Assembly (NCBI GenBank): GCA_001994995.1
Contig: MDJM01000035.1
Span: 1-63,848, forward strand
DNA: 63,848 nucleotides
DNA from: Candidatus Parepulonipiscium sp. PG-Nuni2H_MBin01
Lineage (GTDB): Bacteria; Bacillota; Clostridia; Lachnospirales; Cellulosilyticaceae
Reading direction: 5' to 3'
Shown: positions 26,759 to 36,472 of the stretch, in pieces
Position numbering within the stretch: position 1 is the first letter of the stretch
How the letters are laid out: each line of letters starts with the position of its first letter
Program-made: the position numbers and the translations under genes
The notes under the pieces: generated by a model
Database searches by the model: none
What the model was told of the DNA's origin: nothing
Seen by the model: only the letters and a program-made list of their open reading frames with translations

Positions 26759-28182
26759 AAAGAACACAAATTAAGGTAACTACAGCTGAGGCTAAAAGGC
26801 AAGCAGATATTGCCACGCAGTTATCTTATCATATTAAAGATAAAAACTTAACTTATTTTATAGCTACATTTGGTTGTCAGATGAACGCTCATGATTCTGA
26901 AAAAATCGAAGGCGTTTTGGAGCTAGTAGGTTATGCTAAAGCTACCAATGAAAATGAGGCTGACTTTATAATTTATAACACGTGTTGTGTAAGAGAAAAT
27001 GCCGAGCTTAAAATATATGGCAAGCTCGGCAATCTTAAGGCGCGCAAAAAGAAAAATCCTAATTTTATGATTGCGTTGTGTGGTTGTATGATGCAACAAG
27101 ATATTGTGCTGGATACTTTAAAGCAAAAGTTTAATTTTATAGATATAATTTTTGGTACGTATAATATTTATAAATTACCTGAATTATTGCAAACTAGACT
27201 TGAAACTGATGAGCGCGTAATTGATATTTGGGACACTCATGATGAGATTGTAGAGGATTTGCCGAGCATTAGAAAACATAATTTTAAGTCTTGTGTTAAT
27301 ATTATGTATGGTTGCAATAACTTTTGCACATATTGTATTGTGCCTTACGTACGAGGTAGAGAGAGAAGTAGAGAAGTTAGTGATATAATTGATGAAGTTA
27401 AACATTTAGTAGCAGATGGAGTTAAAGAAATTATGTTTTTAGGCCAAAACGTAAATTCTTATGGCAAAAATCTTACTACACCAACTACTTTTGCATCGCT
27501 TCTAACACAAGTTGCTAAGATTGAAGGATTAGAAAGAATTCGGTTTATGACTTCTCATCCAAAAGATTTAAGTGATGAACTAATTGAAGTGATGGCTTCT
27601 ACTGATAAAATTTGCAAAAGCTTGCATTTACCATTTCAAGCAGGAAGTACAGCAGTACTTAAAAAAATGAATAGAGGGTATACTAAAGAACAATATCTTG
27701 AGTTAGTTAATAAAATAAAAGTAGCTATGCCTAATATAGCGCTTACAACAGATATTATTGTAGGTTTTCCATCTGAGACAGATGAAGATTTTAAAGATAC
27801 GCTAGAAATTGTAAAGGTCGTTAAATATGTTAGTGCATTTACTTTTATATATTCAAAAAGAACTGGAACCCCAGCTGCTACTATGGAACAACAAGTTGAT
27901 GAGGCTACTATAAAAATTAGATTTAATCAATTATTAGATGTGCTTAATCCTATATCAGCACAATATATGCAGGCGCAGGTTGATAAGGAATTTATTATAT
28001 TGCTAGAAGAAGTTAGTAAAAATGATAATAACATATTAAGCGGTCGTACTGATACGGGAACCCTTGTGCATGTACAAGCCGACCCTAAAGATATTGGTGA
28101 GTTTGTGAAAGTACGTATTACTAATGCAAAAACTCATTATTTAAATGCCGAATTAGTAAATGAGAAAGAGTTAGGAGTGTGA
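26755..28182 (+). CDS. miaB: tRNA-2-methylthio-N6-isopentenyladenosine synthase MiaB
   Basis: MiaB is a radical SAM methylthiotransferase that adds a methylthio group to isopentenyl-A37 of tRNAs reading UNN codons. The 475 residues contain the N-terminal UPF0004 domain with its three cluster cysteines (FGCQMN at about residue 41, NTCCVRENAE, and CGCMMQ), the radical SAM motif CNNFCTYC followed by IVPYVRGRERSR, and a C-terminal TRAM domain. The start overlaps the stop of a leader ORF and lacks its own ribosome binding site. mutS follows after four bases; miaA, which makes the MiaB substrate, closes the same operon. Confidence 0.95.
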   Translation: MKRTQIKVTTAEAKRQADIATQLSYHIKDKNLTYFIATFGCQMNAHDSEKIEGVLELVGYAKATNENEADFIIYNTCCVRENAELKIYGKLGNLKARKKKNPNFMIALCGCMMQQDIVLDTLKQKFNFIDIIFGTYNIYKLPELLQTRLETDERVIDIWDTHDEIVEDLPSIRKHNFKSCVNIMYGCNNFCTYCIVPYVRGRERSREVSDIIDEVKHLVADGVKEIMFLGQNVNSYGKNLTTPTTFASLLTQVAKIEGLERIRFMTSHPKDLSDELIEVMASTDKICKSLHLPFQAGSTAVLKKMNRGYTKEQYLELVNKIKVAMPNIALTTDIIVGFPSETDEDFKDTLEIVKVVKYVSAFTFIYSKRTGTPAATMEQQVDEATIKIRFNQLLDVLNPISAQYMQAQVDKEFIILLEEVSKNDNNILSGRTDTGTLVHVQADPKDIGEFVKVRITNAKTHYLNAELVNEKELGV

Positions 28183-28186
28183 TTTT

Positions 28187-30724
28187 ATGGCATTAACCCC
28201 AATGATGCAACAATATTTCCAAGTTAAAAATCGTTATGCCAGTTGTATAGTATTTTTTCGTTTAGGTGATTTTTATGAATTATTTTTCGAGGATGCACTA
28301 GTTGCAAGTAAAGAATTAGAAATTGCGCTAACGGGTAGAGAGTGTGGGTTAAAAGAAAAAGCTCCTATGTGTGGAGTGCCGGCTCACGCAGTTAATAACT
28401 ATATTACCAAGTTAGTTGAAAATGGTCACAAAGTGGCTATTTGTGACCAAGTAGAAGAAGCTAGCGAAGCTAAAGGTTTAGTTAAGCGTGATGTTATAAG
28501 AGTTGTAACCCCCGGTACTATATTAGAAGGGGTAGAAGCTAGTAAAAATAATTATATTGCTAGCATTGTAAAATTGAATAATAATTATGGTTTAAGTTTC
28601 TGTGATATATCTACTGCAAATTGGGTTGCTACATTAGTAGAAAATAATGAGAAGAAGGTTATGGATGAAATTGCTAAGTTTATGCCTGCTGAATGTTTAA
28701 TATCACCAGAGCTAGAAGTATCGGATTTAACGAAGTTTTTAGGTTTACAGTGCAAAGCTTTAGTTGAAGTAATACCAGAGCATATATTAGATGAAGAATC
28801 TGCTGTGGATAAACTAAAATCGCATTTTGATGTGCTAGCGCTTGAAGGGATAGGTTTAAAAGATAATTGTGCTACTACGTTTGCAGTAGCAAGCTTATTA
28901 AATTATTTAAAAGACACGCAAAAAACTTCTTTAGAGCATCTTAAAAGGGTTAACATTTATAATGTAAATGAATTTATGCTATTAGATAGCTCAACATGTC
29001 GCAACTTAGAATTATGTGAAACATTAAAAGATAAGAAAAAGAAAGCATCTTTATTATGGGTGCTAGATAACACAAAAACGTCTATGGGTGCTAGATATTT
29101 AAGACAGGCTGTGCTTCAACCGCTTATTGATAAAGAAAGTATAGAAAGGCGATTAGGTGCTGTTGAAGAGATATTAGACGATGTATTTTTGCAATCTGAA
29201 ATTAAAGAGGCTTTAATTAAAATATATGACATTGAGCGCTTAGCTACAAAAGTTTCATATGGAGCATGTACTGCTAAAGATTTAGTACATTTAAAATATT
29301 CGTTAGCAAAGTTACCGATTATTAAAACCTTGTTATCCGAAACTTGCTCAGAAGAACTAACTTCTATGCATGAACAGTTAGACACTTTAGAAGATGTGTT
29401 TGAGTTAATTAATAATGCAATAATAGACGAGCCGCCGCTATCTGTTAAAGATGGCAACTTTATTAAAGAAGGATTTAACTCGGAGGTAGATAGGCTCCAA
29501 ACGATTAAACAGCAAGGAGCATCGTGGCTTAGAGATATTGAATCTGAAGAGAAAGAAAAAACAGGGATTAAAAATTTAAAAATTAAATATAACAAAATTT
29601 TTGGTTACTTTTTAGAAGTTACTAATTCACATACTGAACTTGTTCCTGACTATTTTATTAGAAAACAAACTCTTTCTAACTGTGAACGATATATAACACA
29701 AGAATTAAAGGAAATAGAAGAAGATATTTTAGGGGCGGAAGAAAAGTTAATAGCGCTAGAATATGATTTATTTGTTAGTATTAGGGATGAAGTTAAATTG
29801 CATACACACAGATTGCTTACTATGTCTGAAAACATTGCTAAACTTGATATGTACGCTTCTCTTGCTGATGTAGCATATAAAAATAATTATAAAAGGCCTA
29901 CTATTACTGATGAAGATAAAATTGAAATAAAAGAAGGTAGACACCCAGTTGTGGAACAAATTATAGGCCAACATGCGTTTATAGCAAATGATACCTTTTT
30001 AGACCAGCAATTAGACCAAATTTCGTTAATCACAGGTCCTAATATGGCAGGTAAGTCAACTTATATGAGACAAGTCGCATTAATTGTACTAATGGCACAA
30101 ATAGGCTCATTTGTTCCTGCTGATGAAGCAACTATAGGTATAGTGGATAGAATTTTCACGCGCGTAGGAGCTTCAGATGACCTTGCTTCTGGCCAAAGTA
30201 CGTTTATGGTAGAAATGATGGAAGTTTCTAACATACTTTGTAGTGCGACATCAAAAAGTTTGCTTATATTGGATGAAATAGGGCGTGGTACGAGTACAAT
30301 TGATGGGCTTAGTATTGCACAAGCTATAATTGAATATATTGCAGACAAAAATAAAATAGGGGCTAAAACTTTATTTGCAACGCATTATCATGAGCTAACA
30401 GATTTAGTTAGCGACTATGAATGTATAAAAAATTATTGTGTAGCTATTAAAGAAATGGGCGAAGATATAATATTTTTACACAAGATAGCGCTAGGCAGTA
30501 TTGACCATAGCTACGGTATACAGGTTGCAAAGCTAGCGGGGCTGCCTTCTAAGGTGCTACAACGAGCTAATGAACTTAGGCTTAAGACTGATACTAAACC
30601 TACAAGGCCTGTTAAAAACGTAGATAGCCAGTTGGTTAGTGCAGTTAAGCAAATTGATGTTAGAAACTTAACTCCTATTGACGCATTTAAAGCTCTAGAA
30701 AGATTACAACAATTAGCGCAATAA
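28187..30724 (+). CDS. mutS: DNA mismatch repair protein MutS
   Basis: MutS recognises mismatches and, with ATP, recruits MutL. The 845 residues include the N-terminal mismatch-reading F-x-E motif in RLGDFYELFFEDA, the connector, lever and clamp regions, and the ATPase core: Walker A GPNMAGKSTYMRQ, the composite motif DDLASGQSTFMVEM, Walker B LLILDEIGRGTST, and the ATHYHEL loop. Length is standard. AGGAG precedes the ATG four bases after miaB. mutL follows at 18 bases. Confidence 0.97.
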   Translation: MALTPMMQQYFQVKNRYASCIVFFRLGDFYELFFEDALVASKELEIALTGRECGLKEKAPMCGVPAHAVNNYITKLVENGHKVAICDQVEEASEAKGLVKRDVIRVVTPGTILEGVEASKNNYIASIVKLNNNYGLSFCDISTANWVATLVENNEKKVMDEIAKFMPAECLISPELEVSDLTKFLGLQCKALVEVIPEHILDEESAVDKLKSHFDVLALEGIGLKDNCATTFAVASLLNYLKDTQKTSLEHLKRVNIYNVNEFMLLDSSTCRNLELCETLKDKKKKASLLWVLDNTKTSMGARYLRQAVLQPLIDKESIERRLGAVEEILDDVFLQSEIKEALIKIYDIERLATKVSYGACTAKDLVHLKYSLAKLPIIKTLLSETCSEELTSMHEQLDTLEDVFELINNAIIDEPPLSVKDGNFIKEGFNSEVDRLQTIKQQGASWLRDIESEEKEKTGIKNLKIKYNKIFGYFLEVTNSHTELVPDYFIRKQTLSNCERYITQELKEIEEDILGAEEKLIALEYDLFVSIRDEVKLHTHRLLTMSENIAKLDMYASLADVAYKNNYKRPTITDEDKIEIKEGRHPVVEQIIGQHAFIANDTFLDQQLDQISLITGPNMAGKSTYMRQVALIVLMAQIGSFVPADEATIGIVDRIFTRVGASDDLASGQSTFMVEMMEVSNILCSATSKSLLILDEIGRGTSTIDGLSIAQAIIEYIADKNKIGAKTLFATHYHELTDLVSDYECIKNYCVAIKEMGEDIIFLHKIALGSIDHSYGIQVAKLAGLPSKVLQRANELRLKTDTKPTRPVKNVDSQLVSAVKQIDVRNLTPIDAFKALERLQQLAQ

Positions 30725-30741
30725 AATAGGGAGAGACTATT

Positions 30742-32862
30742 ATGATTAGAGTATTAGATAACCATACGATAAACCAAATAGCAGCTGGAGAAGTAGTCGA
30801 AAGACCTTCTTCAGTTGTAAAAGAATTAGTAGAAAATAGTATAGATGCTAAAGCTAGTGTTATAACTGTAGAAATTAAAAATGGAGGAATAGATTTAATA
30901 CGGATAACGGATAACGGTAAGGGCATTAAAATAGATGATATGGAGTTAGCATTTGTAAGGCATGCTACTAGTAAGATTATTGTAGCAAAAGACTTGGAAA
31001 CTGTATTATCGCTAGGATTTAGAGGTGAAGCTTTAGCTAGTATTGCTTCTGTATCACAAGTTGAGTTGGTGAGTAAAACTCAAGAGGAATTAACGGGCAA
31101 AAAGCTTACGTTAGAAGCTGGTGAAATTCAGTCAAGTATAGAGCTTGCAGCGCCTGATGGTACTACTTTTTTAATTAAAAATCTATTTTTTAACGTACCA
31201 GCGCGAAAAGCTTTTTTAAAAGCGCCTCAACAAGAAGCGGCAAAAATAACTGATTATTTATGTAAATTAGCTTTAGCCAATCCTCATATAGCATTTAAAT
31301 ATTTCCAAGCTCGTAAGTTAATATTTCAAACTAACGGAAAGTCTGATTTAAAAGATACAATTTTCCAATTATATGGTAAAGATATTGCAATTCAAACTAT
31401 ACCACTGCAATCTAAACAAGGTACATACGAACTTGTTGGAAGGATAGGGAAGCCTTCTATTAGTAAGGGTACCCGCAGTTATGAAATTTTCTTTATAAAT
31501 GGAAGATATGTAACAAGCTCTTTATTGCAAAAAGCAGTAGAAGAGGCTTATAAAACATTAACTATGGTAGGAAAGTTTCCGTTGGTAATTTTACATTTAA
31601 AGTTACCACCAGAAGACGTTGATGTAAATGTACATCCTGCTAAATTAGAAGTAAGATTTAGAAACCCTGAGGAGCTTAGCGACTTTGTTTATAAAGCAGT
31701 ATTAAATGCATTAAGAACAACAAATATAGTGCCATCTTTAGATGAGACGCGAAATATAAAACCTAAATCTAATATACAAACTAAAAATGTTGACCAGATG
31801 CTAGTTAAGTCTTTCTTTACGCCAGTGCAGTCAGTGCAAGAATTACAGTTTGAAGACTTAATTAATAAAAATCCACTATCGGGTAAGCTATTTGATACGC
31901 CACTACACTATAAACCATATACAACCGATGACGAAGCGCAAAATAACAAAATAGTATATACAACCGATGACGAAGCACGAAATAACAAAATAGTATATAC
32001 AACCGATGACGAAGCGCAAAATAACAAAATAGTATATACAACCGATGACGAAGCACGAAATAACAAAGTAGCATATACAACCGACGACGAAGCACGAAAT
32101 AACAAAGTAGCATATATAGCCGAAGTTAACGTAGAAGATATGTATTACAACTTAGAAGAAATTAATGCTAAAAACAGTAGTAAAGTAGCCGAACCATCTC
32201 TTGATGTACCTTACAATGCAACAAATATATCTGTAGAGAGTATAGAAAAGCCAAAAGAGCTAGATACTAAACAGTATATCCCAAAGCGTGGAGTTGATTA
32301 TGAGATTATAGGTCAAATTTTTGATACGTATTGGCTAATTCAACACTACGAAAAAGTTTTAATAATGGACCAACATGCTGCGCATGAAAGAGTAATGTAT
32401 GAAAATCTACTTAAAGATTTTTTAAATGCTACTGTACATTCACAGCAGTTGTTAACGCCAGAAACGTTGCATCTTGATGCAAAAGCTATGGTAAATATTA
32501 AGGAAAATTTAAAAACTTTAACTAAACTAGGATTTAAGATTGAACTATTTGGTGAATATGATATAATTTTAAGAGAAGTCCCTTTTATGTTCAATAAACC
32601 TATGTCAGTGGATAAATTTAAGTATTTTATTGAAAACTTTAATCAAAAAAGTAATAATGTATACTTAACAGAAGAAGAGCGAATTATAAGTATGTCGTGT
32701 AAAGCGGCTATAAAAGGGCGTACTAAAATTAATAAACTAGAATGTCAAAAACTGATTGAATCTCTGTTAACATTAGATAATCCATATTCTTGTCCACATG
32801 GTAGGCCAACTCTTATTAGTTTAAAGTTAAATGATATTGAAAAATTATTTAAAAGAGTTTGA
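30742..32862 (+). CDS. mutL: DNA mismatch repair endonuclease MutL with repeat linker
   Basis: MutL links mismatch recognition to strand excision. The 706 residues have the N-terminal GHKL ATPase (IAAGEVVERPSSVVKELVENSIDA, DNGKGI, and the FRGEALASI block). A variable acidic linker at about 330-500 contains five 13-residue tandem repeats. The C-terminal dimer domain carries endonuclease motifs: DQHA-x2-E-x4-E from residue 543, SCKAAIKG and CPHGRP. So it is the self-nicking type found in bacteria without MutH. AGGGAG precedes the ATG. The linker repeats are unusual. miaA follows at 16 bases. Confidence 0.96.
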   Translation: MIRVLDNHTINQIAAGEVVERPSSVVKELVENSIDAKASVITVEIKNGGIDLIRITDNGKGIKIDDMELAFVRHATSKIIVAKDLETVLSLGFRGEALASIASVSQVELVSKTQEELTGKKLTLEAGEIQSSIELAAPDGTTFLIKNLFFNVPARKAFLKAPQQEAAKITDYLCKLALANPHIAFKYFQARKLIFQTNGKSDLKDTIFQLYGKDIAIQTIPLQSKQGTYELVGRIGKPSISKGTRSYEIFFINGRYVTSSLLQKAVEEAYKTLTMVGKFPLVILHLKLPPEDVDVNVHPAKLEVRFRNPEELSDFVYKAVLNALRTTNIVPSLDETRNIKPKSNIQTKNVDQMLVKSFFTPVQSVQELQFEDLINKNPLSGKLFDTPLHYKPYTTDDEAQNNKIVYTTDDEARNNKIVYTTDDEAQNNKIVYTTDDEARNNKVAYTTDDEARNNKVAYIAEVNVEDMYYNLEEINAKNSSKVAEPSLDVPYNATNISVESIEKPKELDTKQYIPKRGVDYEIIGQIFDTYWLIQHYEKVLIMDQHAAHERVMYENLLKDFLNATVHSQQLLTPETLHLDAKAMVNIKENLKTLTKLGFKIELFGEYDIILREVPFMFNKPMSVDKFKYFIENFNQKSNNVYLTEEERIISMSCKAAIKGRTKINKLECQKLIESLLTLDNPYSCPHGRPTLISLKLNDIEKLFKRV
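31918..32112 (+). repeat. Five 39-bp tandem repeats in the mutL linker
   Basis: Five exact-length units, each encoding YTTDDEAxNNKxx, start at 31918, 31957, 31996, 32035 and 32074. Units 1 and 3 have Q, while 2, 4 and 5 have R; units 1-3 end IV and 4-5 end VA. The length is a multiple of three, so copy-number change keeps the frame. Confidence 0.95.
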
Positions 32863-32878
32863 CTATATAAGGAGAATT

Positions 32879-33829
32879 ATGAAAAAGAAAATTATATTAA
32901 TAGCAGGTCCAACAGCTTCAGGGAAAACTAAAGCTAGCGTGACTTTAGCTAAACAAATAAATGCAGAGATTATATGCACAGATTCAATGCAGGTTTATAA
33001 ACATATGAATATAGGAACGGCAAAAGTAACTCAAGATGAAATGGAAGGCGTAGCCCATTATATGATTGATGAGTTAGAACCTTCGCAAAGCAACAATGTA
33101 GCATGGTTTAAGGATAAAGTGACTACTTATATTAACCAAATTCATGCTAAAGGAAAAATTCCTATATTAGTAGGAGGAACCGGATTTTACATTAATGCAA
33201 TTTTGTTTGACACTACTTTTGAAGATGATGACACTAACGAATATCGCAGCGAATTATTTAATTTGGCTAAAGTTCATGGCAGTTTAGCATTATATCATAG
33301 ACTAGAGGAACTAGACCCCGACAGTGCTAAAGTCATTCATCCAAACAACACTAAGCGTTTAGTTAGAGCTATAGAGTATTACTACCAAACTGGCACACCT
33401 ATATCAAAACATAATTTTGAGCAGAAAAGTAAACGTTTACAAAATATATCTCCATATGATTATCATTTCTTTGCCCTTAACATGGATAGAGCCACTTTAT
33501 ATAACAGAATAAACCAACGAGTGGACATGATGTTGCAAGAAGGGTTATTAGAAGAAGTCAAAAATTTATATGAGCAAGGTTTTACTGAGGATATGGTTTC
33601 TATGAAAGCAATTGGATATAAAGAGTTTTTTCCATATTTTAATAGTGAGCTATCCCTTGATGAAACAATAGAAAAGTTAAAACAAAACACTAGAAGATAT
33701 GCAAAAAGACAGCTCACATGGTTTAAAAATCAAGCTGATCCAATTTTTATAGAAGTGGATAAATTGGAATTTGATGCGGACAAAATTGCAAATGCCATGT
33801 TATTGCATACAAATTTAACTTATAACTAG
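32879..33829 (+). CDS. miaA: tRNA dimethylallyltransferase MiaA
   Basis: MiaA transfers the dimethylallyl group from DMAPP to A37 of tRNA, making the substrate of MiaB. The 316 residues have the P-loop GPTASGKT, the TDSMQVYKHMNIGTAK motif, LVGGTGFYINA, and KRLVRAIEYYYQTG. I start at the ATG at 32879 because AAGGAG lies just upstream; an earlier in-frame ATG lies inside mutL. Last gene of the miaB-mutS-mutL-miaA operon. No strong terminator follows in the next 150 bases. Confidence 0.96.
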   Translation: MKKKIILIAGPTASGKTKASVTLAKQINAEIICTDSMQVYKHMNIGTAKVTQDEMEGVAHYMIDELEPSQSNNVAWFKDKVTTYINQIHAKGKIPILVGGTGFYINAILFDTTFEDDDTNEYRSELFNLAKVHGSLALYHRLEELDPDSAKVIHPNNTKRLVRAIEYYYQTGTPISKHNFEQKSKRLQNISPYDYHFFALNMDRATLYNRINQRVDMMLQEGLLEEVKNLYEQGFTEDMVSMKAIGYKEFFPYFNSELSLDETIEKLKQNTRRYAKRQLTWFKNQADPIFIEVDKLEFDADKIANAMLLHTNLTYN

Positions 33830-33980
33830 AGGTATATTTTATATTATTAAGCTTAAACTAAATTTTTATCGTATATAAATTGACTAAAACACTATCAACA
33901 CTTTAACTGCTAATAATCGTTTTATACAAAAAATTGTACTATTTCACCAAACTTTGTTTTATGTATTATTTAAGTTAACA

Positions 33981-34008
33981 TTGTAAAATTATCAAATTGC
34001 TGTATAAT
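33981..34008 (+). promoter_or_regulatory. Sigma-A promoter before the RpiR-type gene
   Basis: TTGTAA (33981-33986) and TATAAT (34003-34008), 16-base spacer, 32 bases before the preferred start at 34041. Confidence 0.65.
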
Positions 34009-34040
34009 ATTGATTATCTAAGATGGATAGAAGGTGTGTT

Positions 34041-34940
34041 ATGAAAAAAAATGAATTAGTACAAAGAATAACAAAAGCAATGCCTAGGATGAGCAAAGGG
34101 CAAAAGTTAATAGCTAATTATATATTAAACCATTATGAAAAGGCAGTGTACCTTACTGCGGCTAAGCTAGGGACGATAGTGGGGGTAAGTGAATCTACAG
34201 TAGTTCGCTTTGCCAATGAGCTAGGTTATGATGGTTATCCTAAATTTCAAAACGCTTTAGAAGAGTTGGTCAAAAGTAAGTTAACAGCAATGCAACGTAT
34301 TGAGGTTACTAATAATAGAATTGACAAGCAGCACGTCCTAAAAACCGTACTGCAAGTTGATGAGGAAAAAATCCGTCACACTTTAGAAAACATTGATGAA
34401 ATAAATTTTGATTTAGCGATAGAGGCAATTTTAAAAGCTAAGAATATATATATTATAGGGGTTAGAAGTTGTGCCGGTCTTGCTAGCTTTCTAAATTTTT
34501 ATCTTAATATTATGTTTGACAACGTTAAACTAGTGAATTCTAATAGTATTAGTGAGATATTTGAGATTATTCATCGTATTGATGCGGATGATGCTATAAT
34601 AGGAATTAGTTTTCCTAGATATTCTAAACGTATATATAAATCGTTAGAATATGCTAAATCGAAAAACGCTAAAGTTATCGCCATTACGGACACAGCAGTT
34701 TCCCCTATTGCAGAATGTGCTGATTATGCACTGCTTGGCCAGAGTGAAATGGTTTCGTTTGTAGACTCATTAGTAGCACCGCTAAGTATAATAAATGCTA
34801 TTATTGTTGCATTAAGCCTTAAGCAGAAAGATGAAATATCTTCAAATTTAGAAAGCTTAGAAAAAGTTTGGATGGAATATGAGGTATATGATGATACAAA
34901 CGACTTCTTTAATGAGGAAAAAAAAGACAGATGTGATTGA
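34041..34940 (+). CDS. RpiR/MurR-family transcription regulator with SIS domain
   Basis: A 299-residue regulator: an N-terminal HTH_6 domain (residues 1-75, with LGTIVGVSESTVVRFANELGYDGYPKFQ) and a C-terminal SIS sugar-phosphate-binding domain (about 115-250, with YIIGVRSCAGLASFLNFYL and the GISFPRYSKRIYKSLEYAKSKN strand-helix). Such proteins sense phosphosugars and repress or activate sugar or amino-sugar genes. No sugar genes are adjacent, so the target is unknown; it may regulate its own operon with cmk. The ATG at 34041 is preferred because GAAGGTG is upstream. cmk follows after 15 bases. Confidence 0.85.
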   Translation: MKKNELVQRITKAMPRMSKGQKLIANYILNHYEKAVYLTAAKLGTIVGVSESTVVRFANELGYDGYPKFQNALEELVKSKLTAMQRIEVTNNRIDKQHVLKTVLQVDEEKIRHTLENIDEINFDLAIEAILKAKNIYIIGVRSCAGLASFLNFYLNIMFDNVKLVNSNSISEIFEIIHRIDADDAIIGISFPRYSKRIYKSLEYAKSKNAKVIAITDTAVSPIAECADYALLGQSEMVSFVDSLVAPLSIINAIIVALSLKQKDEISSNLESLEKVWMEYEVYDDTNDFFNEEKKDRCD

Positions 34941-34955
34941 GAAGGAGAATTTATT

Positions 34956-35633
34956 ATGTATTATTCAATAGCTATAGACGGTCCAGCAGGAGCTGGGAAA
35001 AGTACAATTGCTAAATGCTTAGCTCAAAAATTAGGATGGGTTTATATTGATACTGGTGCTATGTATAGAGCGGTGGCACTATGCTGTCTAGAGAATGATG
35101 TAGACATTAGCAATGAAACTAAGGTTACAAATCAGATTAATAACATTAGTATTAATATTGCTTATATTAATAAAGAACAACATATTTTTTTAAACAACAA
35201 AGACGTTTCAACAGATATACGAAATCAAGAAGTTTCTCTAGCGGCATCTAAAGTTGCTGTGTTTCATAGCGTACGCGAAGCGTTAGTTAAGCTACAACAA
35301 GATTTGGCTTCTAAAGGAAATGTTATAATGGATGGGCGTGATATAGGTACTGTAGTATTGCCTAATGCTACAGTCAAAATCTTTCTTACTGCTTCTAGTT
35401 ATGAGCGAGCGACTAGAAGGTATAAGGAACAGTTGGAAAAAGGAATTATCCAAGATTTTGAAGAGGTGTTAAAGGAGATTAATCATAGAGATGAGTTAGA
35501 TTACAAAAGAGAAATCTCTCCTCTAAAGAAAGCTGATGATGCTTATGGTGTGGATACTACAGGGTATAGCATTGAACAGATAGTTGAAGAGATATTAATT
35601 TTATGTAAGAAAGGCGAAAATAATAGTGATTAA
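34956..35633 (+). CDS. cmk: Cytidylate kinase
   Basis: Phosphorylates CMP and dCMP to the diphosphates. The 225 residues show P-loop GPAGAGKST, the YIDTGAMYRAVA motif, the DGRDIGTVVLPNA block, and the C-terminal arginine-rich lid region (SSYERATRRYKEQ). AAGGAG precedes the ATG. Its end overlaps the start of ispH by eight bases, a pairing common in Clostridia. Confidence 0.96.
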   Translation: MYYSIAIDGPAGAGKSTIAKCLAQKLGWVYIDTGAMYRAVALCCLENDVDISNETKVTNQINNISINIAYINKEQHIFLNNKDVSTDIRNQEVSLAASKVAVFHSVREALVKLQQDLASKGNVIMDGRDIGTVVLPNATVKIFLTASSYERATRRYKEQLEKGIIQDFEEVLKEINHRDELDYKREISPLKKADDAYGVDTTGYSIEQIVEEILILCKKGENNSD

Positions 35634-36471
35634 AATTGCAGAAAGTGCAGGGTTTTGTTTTGGGGTAGAGCGTGCTGTAGATTTAGCGTATAAGAGAGAG
35701 GGACAACGTAATACTTATACGCTTGGGCCAATTATCCATAACGAAATAGTAATAAACGATTTGGCAAGCAAAGGTATCAGCCCTATAGAAACTATAAGTG
35801 ATGATATTGAACATTTAATAATACGCTCTCATGGAGTAACTCCTACTATTTATAAGCAAGCACAAGATAACAATATTAATATTATTGATGCAACTTGTCC
35901 GTACGTAAAAAAAATCCATAGATTAGTGGCAAAACACTATAGCGAAGGAGACTCTATTATAATTATAGGGGATGAGAAGCATCCAGAGATAATAGGCATT
36001 AACGGTTGGGGCAATAATGAGTGCATTATAGTGCAAGATGTAAATGACGCTAAATTATTAACGATGGACTTAAACAAGTCGTATTTTATTGTAGCTCAAA
36101 CTACCTATAAACAAGAAGTTGTAGATAAGATACTAGATGTTTTACGTAAAAACTTATACAAATTTAAATATGTTTCAACAATCTGTGATGCAACCAGTAA
36201 GCGGCAGCAAGAAGCTAGGGAAATAGCTAGCCAAGTTGATTTAATGATAGTAATAGGCAGTAACTTAAGCTCAAACACCCAAAAATTATATGAGGTCTGT
36301 AAACAAGTTTGTGACAATGCGTTCTGTATTCAGAATGTAAATGAACTAGACAACATACAAATAACTAATAAGCAAAAAATAGGTGTGACGGCTGGTGCGT
36401 CTACACCAGCTAGTATTATAAAAGAAATAGTTGAAAAAATAGAGTCTAGTTTAATAGAAAAGGTGGTTTAG
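35626..36471 (+). CDS. ispH: 4-hydroxy-3-methylbut-2-enyl diphosphate reductase IspH
   Basis: The last enzyme of the MEP isoprenoid pathway; it converts HMBPP to IPP and DMAPP using a 4Fe-4S cluster. The 281 residues include the three cluster cysteines (GFCFGVERA at 11, DATCPYV, and TICDATSKRQ), the conserved IRSHGV, and the C-terminal GVTAGASTPASIIKE. The start is GTG, overlapping the cmk stop. Many Clostridia have IspH fused to, or followed by, ribosomal protein S1 (rpsA); here the protein ends at normal IspH length and cheR follows one base later. Confidence 0.96.
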   Translation: MIKIAESAGFCFGVERAVDLAYKREGQRNTYTLGPIIHNEIVINDLASKGISPIETISDDIEHLIIRSHGVTPTIYKQAQDNNINIIDATCPYVKKIHRLVAKHYSEGDSIIIIGDEKHPEIIGINGWGNNECIIVQDVNDAKLLTMDLNKSYFIVAQTTYKQEVVDKILDVLRKNLYKFKYVSTICDATSKRQQEAREIASQVDLMIVIGSNLSSNTQKLYEVCKQVCDNAFCIQNVNELDNIQITNKQKIGVTAGASTPASIIKEIVEKIESSLIEKVV

Positions 36472-36472
36472 T

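Noticed and set aside
29116..29595. 159-residue open frame on the minus strand inside mutS
   Set aside because: It is a shadow of mutS with no ribosome binding site and no family resemblance.
31862..32113. Regular 39-bp repeats that could be taken for a CRISPR array
   Set aside because: There are no unique spacers; the units are directly adjacent, in frame and inside mutL.
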